Assembly (NCBI GenBank): GCA_002897115.2
Contig: BCIH01000010.1
Coordinates: forward strand, 116,380-180,379
Source: Prototheca cutis
Taxonomy: Eukaryota; Chlorophyta; Trebouxiophyceae; Chlorellales; Chlorellaceae
DNA: 64,000 nt
Direction of reading: 5' to 3'
Position numbers and translations under genes: made by a program
The notes under the pieces: model-generated
Seen by the model: the letters and a program-made list of their open reading frames with translations, nothing else
Database searches by the model: none
What the model was told of the DNA's origin: nothing
Shown: positions 10,722-25,256 of the stretch, piece after piece
Layout of the letters: the number at the start of each line of letters is the position of its first letter
Numbering within the stretch: position 1 is the stretch's first letter

Positions 10722-13700
10722 ATGGCGTACACGCCACAGCAAGGACACGAGGCGGAGGAGTACTTGTGCGCATGTTTGATGGGGCCGCGCCGTGTCCGCA
10801 GGGAAATTGAGGGGACTATGCTGCTGACGTTGGGCGCAGGGGACTCTGGCTGGCATGGACTCTCACCCAGGCTACCCTCACGCACGCCCCCACCACCGAC
10901 CGGCCACATCAGGCACCTCTTGATTAGTCTGGAACACAGCTGGAAGGAGGATGCCGAGCTGCGGTGCAGGCTGCACGACTACTGGCCTCGCGTTGCCGAT
11001 GCCGACAGCTACCACTCCCTTCTCCGAGTCCTCGCTGCAAAGCTTCAAGATGATACCTCTCCTCATGTGAGGGTTTAGCAGTACCTTTATGGCTGTAGGG
11101 CTGACTAGAATGGGCACAGCATGTTCCCAATGCAGTCTGAAAACGCCTTTGTGCCCATTCTCTCCTACTGTAGGTAGCCGCTGGTCTTGCAGAGGTTGAC
11201 GATACTGCGGACGATGCGAGGTGGCTTCCCTGGCTTTCGTTGCTGCTTGGACAGGCGAGTGTGTTTGCTTACATAGGCAGGGCTCATACATATCAGGCGT
11301 GGGTGGGTGGCTGGGGTGCACGACAGCTCGATTGACTGGTTGGGTTGAACGATCGCCGGTATGCCTCTAAACTGTCATGATGGTGGACCGCCACTGTTGT
11401 CGAGGAGACATCACCCCCGGCCACGCAGATTGAAGGAGAAAACGAGGAAAAGGGCGAAGACCCGAGTGTGCGGGCGCACCTGCTGGATGCCATTCACCAA
11501 AGCAGGCTCGCTCGGGTACACTGCTTGGTGGTGTGGTGGGCAGGTGGCCATGCACAGAATCAGTCTGCCAGGGTCAGCCAGCCAATGGCTTTCGAAGCAA
11601 TCAACGCCAACTCCACCACAACTGGGAGCGGGTGGCTTCATTGCACAATGCGTAACGATCATGGTCCCAGCACACTGCACCTGCAAAATGCAGGCATACT
11701 GCGCATTGGAAAGCGCGGCAGGCAATATGGCAGAAGACCTTGTCGCCTGGCGGCAGCTACACCCTGGCAGAGAGCCACAGACCGAGACGCCTGCAGCAGG
11801 GAACACGGCGGGTGTGCCATCTGCAGTCCATGATGCAGCCATTCCCCAAGCTCACAGCATGGCTCAAAGAGCTGACCCGGAGCCTGCAATGCCGAGCGTC
11901 CAGACTGGCTCTCTTCATGGCTGGCAGGGGTCGGGTGCCCCGACAGGGATGTCATCACCAAGGTCAGCCGCATGGCCTGGCCCCGGAGGCGACTCTGGCA
12001 TGCAAGCTTTGCCTCCAGATCCTTTGCCGGCTCCGCACGATTCAAGCAGCCCCGCACGCCCTTTGCCCCGGCCATCCCCGCACCAGCACCAGTTGGCCAT
12101 GAGCCAGGGGCAGCGGGAGTTGACGGACTGGGTGCTGGCGCGATGCCCAGGGCCCTTTGCAGCAGCCCTCGAGCTGGCAACGCTGATATCTAGAGAAGAG
12201 TTTGCGGCTATTCTCGGGGAGTGGGCGGCCACGCACAGGGGTGCAGCCGGGGCGTTGAAGCCCAATGCGCTGTGGAATCTCGTGCCTGGAGGCTGGACCG
12301 TGCTCATGGTCGTCAAGCTCCTGGTTCTGTTACGCTCTCCAGGTGAGCTGGATGAGAGGATGCCGGTGTGTAAATTTGCCTCCAGCTGGATGCGTCGAGG
12401 GGTTGCAAGCTACCCTATCTCACACCTGCGACGCATGCCCTGCTGCTACCGCCTTCGAAACGCTGACTAGACAACGCCACACGGCTTTCAACTTGCCAGG
12501 CATCCTGCGCGCGGCTGGTCTTTCGGATGTGGTGTCGTCTGGAGAAAGAGCGGCACGGCTGGTCAGGGCCATGGACGTGGCCTGGGAATGCGGCCTCGGG
12601 TCTTCTGATACTTTGATGACCCGATCACGACCAGCGCAGCTTGGCGGCACAGCGCCTGAGGCAACGCGATACCCGCAGGAGAACCCTGGCCCTGAGGCTT
12701 CGGGTCCTTTGACCCCGGATGCAGCTGGTCTGGGCACGCAGATGGCTGAGTCGGGGCATCCAGTCGAGGGGCATTGGCATGTGGGTTCTCAAGCCGACCA
12801 GGCTGCCACCCTCGGGCAGTCGACTGCATTTGAGGTGAGAGATGGTTTGTAGTGCGAGACGGTGGCAATGGGTGTCTGTATACTCATGCTGTCAGAAAAC
12901 CGATCGGAATTCCTTGCTGATGCTCCTGCCTTGTCAAACAGGCAGAACGCATGGAGGCGGGGTCCCGAGATCGTTGGGCTGCAGCAACCCAAGCATCGCA
13001 GCAGGACCGAGATGGCTTTGGAGCACGGAGTCTGGTCAATGGGCATGGAATGAATGGACATGCCGGGGTGACACAGGCGGCTGGGAGCGGCCAGGACCAT
13101 GCTGATGATGCCGATGGCATCTCTGCAACGCCTGATGATGCAGTCGTGCCAGCGTTGAAGCAACACATCCTCTTGCGGGCCTGGACGATGCTCGGTGCGT
13201 GGCTGCCCTTGATAGTGTTCGCAGGAAGGAATAGGATAGATGAAAGCATCCGTATTTGTTCAACGCGGTTTGGAAGGAACATTGGCCGAGTTTTCTTCAG
13301 AGAAGTTTGGAAAGCAATGGCAGTTGAATCTCTGAGCCTGCTCCCATCCCATGCAGATCTCGTGCTGCAAGCAGCCAGCATGCCGGTGGCTGGGAGAGAG
13401 GGTGGTACCAGCAGCGGCGGCGGTGGACCTCCTCCACACAGGTGCGTTGTGGCTGTTGACAGTGTGGCGTTGACGAACAGTCAGCAATATTTGTGCCTGG
13501 CACATGGAGTAATCCAGTGCATGTGTGCGTGGGGACAGTGGGGGCCTTTATTGGCGATTGCCGAGGTGCACTGTTGCCGCTTGAACACGTAATACGACAG
13601 CACCGACGCAGCAGGAACCGACACGTGGGTCTGTGATGCACATCCACATTGCAGGCCACGACGGAAGGCTGGTGGGACAGAGGCCGTCCCTGGACCACCA

Positions 13701-14618
13701 AGTTGGCGTGGTCTTCCACCGGCCCTGCCTCCCTGGAGCATTGAACTTGAGGACGTTGTGTCGTCGAGGTTTTCTTTTGAGGGCCCAAGACTATCGCATG
13801 TTCGTGGTGGTGGCGCGGATCGTGACCCCAAGAGCCCCGTGCTTCAAGGCGGTGTTACATCCGGCGACACCGTGGCACCGGTGCCGAGTCATCAGGCGCA
13901 GCGACCCAATTCAGATAACCCAGTGGAAGCCCGACCGCCGCCGCCCTTGCTCCTCCCGCACGACATTGGATGGCCGGCAGCGACGCACCGACCCGAGCTT
14001 CGGAAACGGCGGTTTGCCATCACCCAGGAGGCGGATGGCGAGCCAAGATCCGTCAAACGGGAAGTCTGTCATCCAAGTATGGAGCTGGACGGCGACGCAA
14101 TCCATTTCTCAGAAGATGAAGATAAGCAAGCGCTGCGTGAGACGACAGGAGGTGCAGCGCACGACCCGGCCTCTGGGCCACAAGGCCATGTGGGACCCCA
14201 GGGAACAGCGCTGGCTTCGTTCACAGCAACTCCTGGACAGCTGTCGGCGGTGCGTGAGGCACTGACAACGATGCTGGGTTCAGAGTCCCGGCCTTGCCGT
14301 CTGTTGAGCCCGCCTTTGGTATCAGGCATGGCCCCGCACGAGGTGGCGCTGGCGGCGGCGCGCTTCCTCCCGGGGCACAGCAGGGTCGGCCGGCGGAGCA
14401 ATCTGGTGACGGTGCCCTTTCTCAGGCCCTACGCCCTGCGTGCGGCCGCGGCAGTCGCGGCATCGTCGTCTCGTGGCCGGGACGAAGAAGCACTGCTGCG
14501 CTGGGAAGCGGCGCAGCTGCCGGCAGACGTCACCGCCGTGTTTGAAGCTGCCACGGCAACGCTCCCGCTCCGAGCCCGCCAACGTGCCCTGCAGCGCTAC
14601 AAGGACCTTGCAGGTTGA
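10722..14618 (+). CDS. Large unrecognised, probably nuclear protein
   Basis: Several exons in one direction give a protein of roughly 1,000 residues. Exon 1 runs 10722-11066 (MAYTPQQGHEAEEYLCACLM...SLEHSWKEDAELRCRL). Short exons follow: about 11174-11255 (VAAGLAEVDDTADDARWLPW) and about 11389-11515 (acidic, ending LLDAIHQSRLAR). A central exon (about 11700-12340) is Pro/Ser-rich and ends in a helical region (ELTDWVLARCPGPFAAALEL). Further exons near 12470-12835 and 12942-13195 are polar. The last exon (about 13655-14618) is acidic then Ala/Arg helical, with KREVCHPSMELDGDAIHFSE and DEEALLRWEAAQLPADVTAV near the end. Helical blocks separated by disordered linkers suggest a scaffold or a nuclear factor. 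No family was recognised, and intron borders are approximate. Confidence 0.5.
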
Positions 14619-15178
14619 TGAATGCACTGATTAATTAATTACGTAACGGTTCCCTGTAGGTCAGATCATTACAGCTTGTGAATGCCCTGCACCTTGTAGT
14701 TGCAGAGAACAGGCGCTGAACGATTCCAGTCGGCAGGTATTTGGAGCAGACAAGGGGGGAGGGAGAGGGAGACAGTCGCCAAGGAGCGATGGACAGCGGA
14801 GCAGGGTCACTCGTAAATCCTCCAATTGTCGAATCGCAGGGAGATGCAATGTGGGTCAGTTCGTCAGAGAGGAGCGGAATGGTCCTAGAGGGAGGAACGA
14901 ACGAAGCAAACTGGAACATGTGTGGAATCGCAGGCCAGGGCGATTTCACCGCGGGGGAAAGAAAGAAAAAACAGTTGACGGAGAGTTTCTGCAAAATTCC
15001 CCCATTGTAGCCATTTCCCAAAGGCAGCAGGAGACACATTATTTCGTCACGGATGAGACAGCTCTGGCACCAACTGGAGTACTCGACACTGCAGCAAGCT
15101 GGCCGCCTGCGTCCTTCAAAGTCGCAGCTCCTCCTTCAGAAAGAAAATTCCGAGGCCGTAGCAACGCTTCACCAATCA
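14619..15178. other. Intergenic, convergent 3' ends
   Basis: Lies between the stop codons of the large plus-strand gene and the minus-strand HAD gene. Overlapping short frames on both strands have no recognisable product. Confidence 0.5.
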
Positions 15179-16494
15179 TCAGGCCTGGCAGACCACCGCC
15201 TGCGGGCTCTGNGGCTGGGCTGCGGCGTCAAACTCGGGTGCTGCAGGCTCGACCTCGGCACTGCAGGTGGACGGCGTGCGGCCCGTGCCCGTCGAGCCAG
15301 GGCTGGCTACGGGGGGCGTGCCGGCTGCGCTTTCCAGCAGCCACGGCATCACGGTCGGGAGGTCATGGAACCGGTGCAGTTGCGCGTCGGCCCCCGTGCC
15401 CTCCACGCCCGTCCTGCCCACCAGGACGCTGTACATTCCCACCTTCTTCCCCGCCGCAATGTTGCGTGTGCTGTCGTCAAACCAGGCCGTGGTGCCGGGG
15501 TCAAGTCCTGCGAGCTCCAGCGCCAGCTGGTACGCTTGGTGCGCGGGCTTGCACACCACGGGGCGGCCGTGGTGGACCCAGCCCTGAGTGACAGCCGCTT
15601 CCTGGATGTCCTCAAACGCGATGACAGAAGCAAAGCAGTGTTCAATGCCCAGCAGCTCCAGGCACCGCGCTGCATGCACCCTGTCCGCATTCGTAAAAAT
15701 GTGCCTGCAGGAGGAGTTGTTTGTTGCGTGGGATGGATGGATGAATGAATGGATGAATGGATGGATGGATGGATGGATGAATGAATGGATGAATGGATGG
15801 ATGGATGGATGGATGGATGGAATGGGTTGATGGATGGTTACCACTCAGCAATCCTGCTCGCAAGCAACAACAAACGCATGCACAAGCAAAAACCCCGCTG
15901 CGCAATTGAGCGGCTACCAGACCACCAAGCAACGCACATGGGCATCGGGATGGCTTCCAGCAGGCGCCGGAGTTCAGGGTCACGCCGGAGGAATTTCTCA
16001 TACGGCAGCGAGTGGTGTACCGCCGCATGCCACTCGTCCGCATCAATAGTATAACCCATGGCCTGGAATGTGTATGGGGTTGGTGGGTGGTTCTTGGCTG
16101 GTCGCACATGCTGGACTGCATGTTTGCTGAGTGGACACTGTCCCAAGGCACCACCAACCCCCAACCTACCACGAGGCCGGCCATGGTCGTTCCATACTCG
16201 ATGTAGCACCTGGGGAATCGAACAAGTAATGGGCACCATGGTATGTGCGCTGAAACAAAAATGGACCCCGGGCTCCGCGTGACTGTCTCCACAACCCGCC
16301 AACCAGCCAGTCAGCCAGCCAGCCCACCTAAAGCAAAGGTCGGTGACCTCGGCCTCTGGGACGCCCAGCCTCTCCACCATGAACCGCTGAATGTTCTCCG
16401 CCACCTGGGTCTTCATGGCCGGGACGTCATACAGCGTGTCGTCCAGGTCGAGCAGCAGCGCGGTGCAAGGCCGCGCCGGGGGGTTGACCGCCAT
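15179..16494 (-). CDS. HAD-family pyrimidine 5'-nucleotidase (SDT1/SSM1-like)
   Basis: Soluble haloacid-dehalogenase-family phosphatase of the yeast SDT1 / plant HAD subfamily, expected to dephosphorylate pyrimidine nucleoside monophosphates or related phosphates. Exon 1 starts at 16494 and has HAD motif [14 protein letters not shown], with the catalytic Asp. A short exon near 16205-16163 reads [13 protein letters not shown], typical of this subfamily. The next exon (about 16060-15940) has [20 protein letters not shown]. The last exon (about 15705-15179) carries motif [13 protein letters not shown], the CKP Lys of motif III and motif [20 protein letters not shown] disordered tail follows. The last intron contains a long tetranucleotide repeat. 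An upstream in-frame start with a targeting peptide cannot be excluded. Confidence 0.88.
15731..15820. repeat. Tetranucleotide microsatellite (GGAT/GAAT)
   Basis: About 90 bases of GGAT units mixed with GAAT units, inside the last intron of the HAD gene. The tract is open in several frames (HPSIHPF-type peptides), but it is intronic, so these are not real proteins. Confidence 0.95.
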
Positions 16495-17288
16495 GACAGT
16501 CCTGGACGCGAACAGTACTGCCGCCAGCCCTCTGCTCCTAGGAAACAGAATACGAATTCAAATGGGATGAATCGCTTCGTGACGCTGGGCCTCAACCAGT
16601 GGCCAGGCGTGTCGTTGTAATGCGTGAGGAAGCCCACGCGTTGCTTTTCAAGCCCTTGCGTTGAGGGAACCAGCTCCACGCGCAGCACGCTCCCGCTGTA
16701 TGCACGCCACTGGAGTCGTCATTCGTACATTTCTGCAAATAATATCTAACGCGCATGCATGTTCGAGCATGTGGCGGGCGGATGTTTCGCTTATTTCCGC
16801 CTGGGGTTTCGGACAAAACGTGGGCAAAGGCCACACCTTTCCGCACGACCCCCAGGTCTGGACGGTCTGCCTGTCCTATGGCAATGCTTTCCCAAAACGT
16901 CTGAACCGTTGCTTCAACCCCTTCTCTCCACCTGGATTACACGGCGTGAAAACTTGCAAAGAAAGCAAGTCGTCTCGGTCCCCGTGACAAGAAACCGAAA
17001 CTCCCAACAAGGCATGTTGGCGCACCGATGGAGCACGTCGATGATAGGGGGGGAACAGGGCTTGGTTGTGCAAACTACCCCCGAACCTTGCTCCTCCCAG
17101 TCAAAGGCGGGCTCCGGCACCAGCCGGCCCTTGGTATAGACAGTTGCCTTTGCACGCTCACCGCAGCAGGGCATCACTAGCGTCATCATCATCGACGGGA
17201 CCGGCAGGTTGGCATGTGGTGCTCGGCGTCGAGCACCACATGCTGACCCACCCCCGATCGCGACCCAGCACAGCAGGCATCGCCGAGC
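16495..17288. other. Intergenic between two minus-strand genes
   Basis: 5' flank of the HAD gene and 3' flank of the ribosomal protein gene. It includes a GCATGCATG palindrome near 16752. No coding sequence is recognised. Confidence 0.5.
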
Positions 17289-18177
17289 TCAGTACAGGCG
17301 GACGGGCTTGCCCATGGTGGACTTGATGTACAGGGTCTTGACGTTCTGCCAGTTCTTCTTCAGCAGGGAGACCAGGAAGTTGATGGCCATCTGAATGTTG
17401 ACGTACAGCTCGCGCTCGGCCTGGCTGACGTTGCCGACGGCGACGCCGAGGCACAGCACCTTCTTCAGCTGGTACTTGACGGACGACTTGAGCTCGACCA
17501 CCTTGTTCTCCAGGTTGTCATTGTGGGTGATCAGGGTGGGGAACTTGCCTGCCTTGTTCAGGCCGGGGCCGAGCAGGCGCGGGATCTGCTTGATCAGCGA
17601 GTCGGACGCCAGGAAAGCGGCGTACTTCTTGGCCAGCTTCTTCACCAGCTTCTTGTTCTTGTTCAGCTTCTTCAGGTCGTCCACGGTCATGGAGTCCACG
17701 CCCAGGGCAGCGGCCTCCTCGCAGTGCTTGTGGTCACCCAGCACGCACACCTTGAGCTGGGGGCGCGGGCAGTAGGGCAGCTTGACGGAGCCGCTGAAAC
17801 GCTTGTCCTTTTGGGGATCATAGTTCTTCAGACCAATCTGAAGCTCCACGGTCTCCGTGAACTTGCGGGGGGTGTCCTTGGCGCCCTGCAGCACGGCTGC
17901 ACGAGTTTTGTGCGGGGGGGTGGTGAGTGAGGATCAGCCAGCCACTGGCCGGCCGACGATAACAATCCCGCCACGCTCCACACTTCGCCCCCAAACCACT
18001 CCGCGCCTCACGGACGCATGCAGTTATAAAGAAAGTCATACATACAGAACACAGTCTGTGCAGCGAGATTTACCCAGGTGCGGTACCAATCACGACCGCG
18101 CTCTCCCGGCACCGCACCCCCGCCCACAACGTACTGCCGATGGCCTCGCGCAGGGTCTCTCCAGAAACCTTAGACAT
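17289..18177 (-). CDS. RPL10A: 60S ribosomal protein L10a (uL1)
   Basis: Large-subunit protein of the cytosolic ribosome, forming the L1 stalk that moves deacylated tRNA out of the E site. Exon 1 (18177-18135) encodes [14 protein letters not shown], and a GTACGT donor follows. Exon 2 starts at 17896 after GTGCAG, restoring the frame as [20 protein letters not shown]. The hallmark [20 protein letters not shown] is intact, as are [13 protein letters not shown] and [14 protein letters not shown]. The protein ends MGKPVRLY at 17289. The length, about 215 residues, is normal for eukaryotic L10a. It is head-to-head with CSL4, only about 235 bp apart. Confidence 0.97.
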
Positions 18178-18412
18178 AGTGTCACGTTCACGACCGGTAA
18201 TCCAGGTAATCCAGTGGAAGAGGGAGAGCACGACCCGGTGGTCGGGGCATTATGCTCCAGGAGGGCCGAACGAAGAGTCGGCAGGATTTCCCGCCAAATT
18301 TGAGCTCCATCTCTCTGCGCATCGCATTCGGAGCATGGGCACCCTTGGCCCTGCCCAGGCACCAAAAACATGGTCCCAAGGGAGGGAAAATGCACATGTA
18401 AAATCGGGATAA
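18178..18412. promoter_or_regulatory. Shared promoter region, RPL10A and CSL4
   Basis: Only 235 bp separate the divergent start codons of a ribosomal protein gene and an RNA exosome gene, so both promoters must lie here or overlap the genes. No TATA-like box or other known element could be assigned. Confidence 0.5.
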
Positions 18413-19438
18413 ATGACGGAAGTGTGCACTCCAGGACAGCGCCTGGGCCTGACGGTACGCTCGGTAGTACTGCTGGGTAGGAGCTCGGGTATGGATTGCC
18501 TGGCCCCCCGCATGGATCGGGGCCCACCTTCCAAGCTGACTCTTCTCCTCCCCCCACTCCCTGCAGACCGAGTACGAGGCGGGTCCTGGCACGTACACCA
18601 CAGGCAACTTTGTTTGCGCCTGTGTCGTGGGCTATCGCCGGGTCGCCCCCGCGCGGGACAGCGCGACTGACCAGGTGCACACTGGTTGGGAGGCAGAGCG
18701 ATTGACAGGGGGATTGAGGGCCCTCGGAAGGGGCGATGGAGAGGATGGTCCGTTTGTTCGTTCATGCACGCGATGGCTTTGTGAATCATTCCATGTTGCC
18801 CTCCAAACGCCACTGCTGGTGACGGAACCAAGCGCAGTAGGGAAGAATGGGACAAGGCGGTGCCCGTCCTGCCGTCGACCGTGCCTCTCCACCCACATTC
18901 CACCTGTACCTCCACCACACTGCAGGCACTGCCGCGGCTGGAGGTCGTGCGTTCCTCGACCCCCGACCCTGTGCCCAAGCCCGGCGACACCGTCACTGCG
19001 CGGATCACCCGGTTGACCACCCGACTGGCACTGGCAGACATCCTTTGCGTGGGAGCCACGCCCTGCGCCGGCCGATTCAGCGGCATCATCCGCATCCAGG
19101 ACGTCCGTGCCACCGACATCGATTCGGTGCGGCTTCCCGACAGCTTCCGGCCGGGCGACCTGGTGAAAGCAGAGGTCCTGTCCCTGGGCGACGCACGCTC
19201 GTATTTTCTTTCCACCGCCAGGAACGAGCTGGGCGTCGTCTACGCCAAGAGCGTCGCAGGTGCGCTGTGTGCATTTGTGTTTATGTGTGCATGTGACAAA
19301 GACGGCGTCACCCGACGACGCCCACCAGCCCTATCGCCCGGCTGCGCAGGTGGAGAGCCCATGGTGCCCCTGAACTGGCAGGAGATGCAGTGCCCCTCGA
19401 CCCACTCCATCGAGAAGCGCAAGGTCGCCCGCGTCTGA
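18413..19438 (+). CDS. CSL4: RNA exosome cap subunit CSL4 (EXOSC1)
   Basis: S1/KOW cap subunit of the RNA exosome, which processes rRNA and degrades RNA in nucleus and cytoplasm. Exons: 18413-18454 (MTEVCTPGQRLGLT), 18567-18674 (TEYEAGPGTYTTGNFVCACV), 18926-19259 and 19350-19438, all with clean GT-AG borders and matching phases. The third exon carries the S1 domain: GDTVTARITRLTTRLALADI, then FSGIIRIQDVRATDIDSVRL and FRPGDLVKAEVLSLGDA, very close to human EXOSC1. The last exon has the zinc-ribbon-like MVPLNWQEMQCPSTHSIEKR tail, which keeps only part of the Cys set. Length, about 190 residues, is normal. Confidence 0.96.
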
Positions 19439-19658
19439 GGATCAGCACGGGACTATTTTCTAGGAGGAGCAGTCGCTGCTGACTGTTGCGCAGGTAATCC
19501 TTGACCTGGTCGCCCGGAAGGCATTTGCGCGGTGGGAGGCAGACCCCTTCTCACAACAAGGCCGTGCTGAGTCCTGCCCGACCGCGGGACTTTCGATCAA
19601 GACCCATCAAGAGAAAGTCACGAGAAAGCTACACCTCTCTCTCAGACCCCACCAAGAA

Positions 19659-20267
19659 ATGGGGACACGCACCGTGCCGAGCAAGGACCGCATCGTATTT
19701 GTGACTGTGGGGACCACGCGGTTCGATGCGCTGATCGACGTGATGGACAGCTCCAGGGTCGCGCAGGCCCTGGTCTCTCGGGGCTACACGGGCCTGGTCA
19801 TGCAAGTCGGCGCCCACGCCCGGCGGGGCAGTCGTTTGCTATCGTCTTCCGGGGACCAAAAAGATGACACCAACGATAAGAATGACGACAAAGCCCAAGA
19901 ACCCCCGTCCACCGGCACCACCGGTGAGGGTCTCCGCGTTGAGTGGTTTGACTATTCTCCGTCCCTGGCAGCGAGGATTGCGTCTGCCGCGCTGGTCGTG
20001 AGTCATGCGGGGGCGGGGAGCGTGTTTGAGACCCTGGCGGCCCGGGTACCGCTGGTCGTGGTACCAAACCCGCTGCTCATGGATGATCACCAGGCGGAAC
20101 TTGCCCGGAAGCTGGAGGGCATGGGTGTGCTCCGAGCTGCCACCCTGGACACGTTGTGTGAGGTGCTGGCGCACGCGGATTTTGACAGCCTAACACCCTA
20201 CCAGCCGGGCACCGCTGCGCCCATGGCTGCGGCACTGGATCGCCTCATGGGGTTCACGCCGGAATAG
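19659..20267 (+). CDS. ALG13: ALG13, UDP-GlcNAc transferase catalytic subunit
   Basis: Single-exon gene for the soluble catalytic half of the ALG13-ALG14 enzyme. On the cytosolic face of the ER this adds the second GlcNAc to dolichol-PP-GlcNAc for N-glycosylation. It has the GT28 C-terminal fold: N-terminal VFVTVGTTRFDALIDVMDS, central VEWFDYSPSLAARIASAALV, the nucleotide-sugar binding signature VVSHAGAGSVFETLAARVPL, and NPLLMDDHQAELARKLEGMG. About 203 residues. A hydrophilic Asp/Lys-rich insert (about residues 62-86) sits before the VEWF strand. The membrane partner ALG14 is not in the window. Confidence 0.94.
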   Translation: MGTRTVPSKDRIVFVTVGTTRFDALIDVMDSSRVAQALVSRGYTGLVMQVGAHARRGSRLLSSSGDQKDDTNDKNDDKAQEPPSTGTTGEGLRVEWFDYSPSLAARIASAALVVSHAGAGSVFETLAARVPLVVVPNPLLMDDHQAELARKLEGMGVLRAATLDTLCEVLAHADFDSLTPYQPGTAAPMAAALDRLMGFTPE

Positions 20268-20547
20268 GGAGCATGTAGTTGAGTGGAATCATGGAGTGAC
20301 GACGGTATAGAAACGTGACGAAAGGACAGGTTGATCAACGTATTGGCAATATGCGAGAAAATGGCATTGGCAGGAAGGGACGACGGGATCCAACGAGACC
20401 CACCTTCCCGGAAGGGTGATCGCGCCCTGCAATGCATGGCGAGGCTCATCCCAGGCCCGTTCAGATGGCTCGGGANGTCCATGGACCGCAGATTCTCTGT
20501 TCATACATTTATTCTGACGCCCCTGAGCAATCACAGCAGCCGTCGCA

Positions 20548-21615
20548 ATGGAGTCTCTGAGCCGGGAGGATGTGGAGCGGTGCGCTGGGTCGCGGGAGTG
20601 TCGGGTGTGGGGTGCGGGGTGCGGGGTCCCCGGGACACGCTGGGTGCGGACAGGACCCATTTTACAAACGCATCCATGCGCTGTGCAGGTTGATGTTTTT
20701 TGATCANACCCGCGCGGCCGCGGAGAAGGAGCACAAGGCCAACCCCAATGACGCGCTGGTGCGTGCTCCTGTGTAGGGAGGGGGGGTTCTTGCCGGGTGT
20801 GTATCCAAAATCATCTCTTTTCCTGCACGGGACCGGCATGAATGCTTGAATGCCGCAGTACCTGAAATGTGCATGTTCTCCCCGATGTGTATTGCTGCTG
20901 CTGCGCCAGGCTGGCGACAAGCCTGCTCACGATGGGCGGTAAACCCGGACCAGGAACAGCAAAGGCCCACACCATCACACACCCACCACCACCACCACCG
21001 CTCTTTTAGTAATCATCATCATCATCATATTCAACAACAGCAGCAGGAACAGCAACCCCCACCGATCGCTTGCAGGTGCTGACCAAGTGGGGCGGTGCGC
21101 TGCTGGAGCTGGCGCACTTCCGTCAGGGCGCAGACGCGTACAGCATGATCGAGGAAGCCATCGAGAAGTTCCAAAAGGCGCTGCACCTGGACGGCGAACG
21201 GCACGACGCGCTGTGGTGCCTGGGCAACGCCTACACCAGCCAGGGCTTTTTGTCCCCGGACGCCGACGCCGCCAACACGTTTTTCGGCAAGGCCACCGAG
21301 GCCTTTCAAAAGGCCGTGGACGCCGCGCCGGGAAACGAGTCGTACAAGCGCGCCCTGGAAATGACGGCCAAGGCTCCGGGGCTGTACGCGGAGCTGCAGC
21401 GCCAGCTGGCGGCCGCCGGCGCCGCGCAAGCCGCCGAGGGCGAGGGCGTTGGCGGGGCCTCCTCCTCGGCCGCGCGCGGCAAGGACAAGGCTGCCACGGA
21501 CGCCGGGTCTGATTTTTGGTATGATGTTGCCGGGTGGGTGGCGCTCGCCGCCATCACTGTCGGCATCTCCTTGCTTTCCAGGGGTGCCCCTACGATGCCC
21601 GAGCCCGCGCGGTAG
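20548..21615 (+). CDS. TOM20: Mitochondrial import receptor TOM20, plant type
   Basis: Presequence receptor of the outer mitochondrial membrane. Exon 1 (20548-20579) encodes MESLSREDVER. Exon 2 (20689-20758) gives LMFFD.TRAAAEKEHKANPN, and exon 3 (21076-21615) the rest; splice phases agree. TPR-like repeats include LTKWGGALLELAHFRQG, ALWCLGNAYTSQGFLSPDAD and YKRALEMTAKAPGLYAEL, as in land-plant TOM20. A single C-terminal membrane segment (WVALAAITVGISLLS) acts as a tail anchor; animal and fungal TOM20 is anchored at the N-terminus instead. The protein is therefore a good marker of green-lineage ancestry. One N falls in exon 2. Confidence 0.95.
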
Positions 21616-22123
21616 AGTGACCGCACGGTGACCGCCGGGCTGGTTGGACCACGGGTTGATTGCTGCCTGGTTTTGGGGGGGGCCCTCGGGAACCGGGGCT
21701 CTGCCAAACCAACCAGCTGACAGAGCAAGCAAGCAGCCAAGCCACCTCCCCCTGACCTGGCCAAATTCCCCCTGCACCGACCGTGGGACGAGAGAAGCAA
21801 ACGATGTGACTGGCCCTCGGCGCCCTGGCGATGTCTGTTCGTGAACCAGGGCGCTGCGTCCGTGGCCGACGGCGTTCATGGCTCGGCTGATTATTTGACC
21901 CCGGTACACGGGCCGAGTCCTCTGCAGCAGCCTGCCATGGTGTCGTGTGTTTGCCTTGGGGCCTGCTCGCGTAGCCCCGCATGTACACAGCTTTGCCGTT
22001 TTGGAGATTGAGCGTGCTTGCAGGCACAAGGTTACGGGGGTTATGGGGGGAACGCAGATGCAGACCAACGACAGCAGCAGAAGAAGAAACAACGAACGCT
22101 TGTCTTGTTTGCAATAACGTCAA
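21616..22123. other. Intergenic, convergent 3' ends
   Basis: Separates the stop codons of TOM20 and the ecdysoneless homologue. No gene, RNA or repeat was recognised; poly(A) signals could not be assigned with confidence. Confidence 0.5.

Positions 22124-25256
<3,133 letters not shown>

Noticed and set aside
15642..15830. HPSIHPF-type repeat peptides across the microsatellite
   Set aside because: They are translations of the GGAT/GAAT array within an intron.
16195..16225. GTTCGATTCCC, like a tRNA T loop, on the minus strand
   Set aside because: No stems pair around it, and it is the end of an intron in the HAD gene, directly before the CYIEYG exon.
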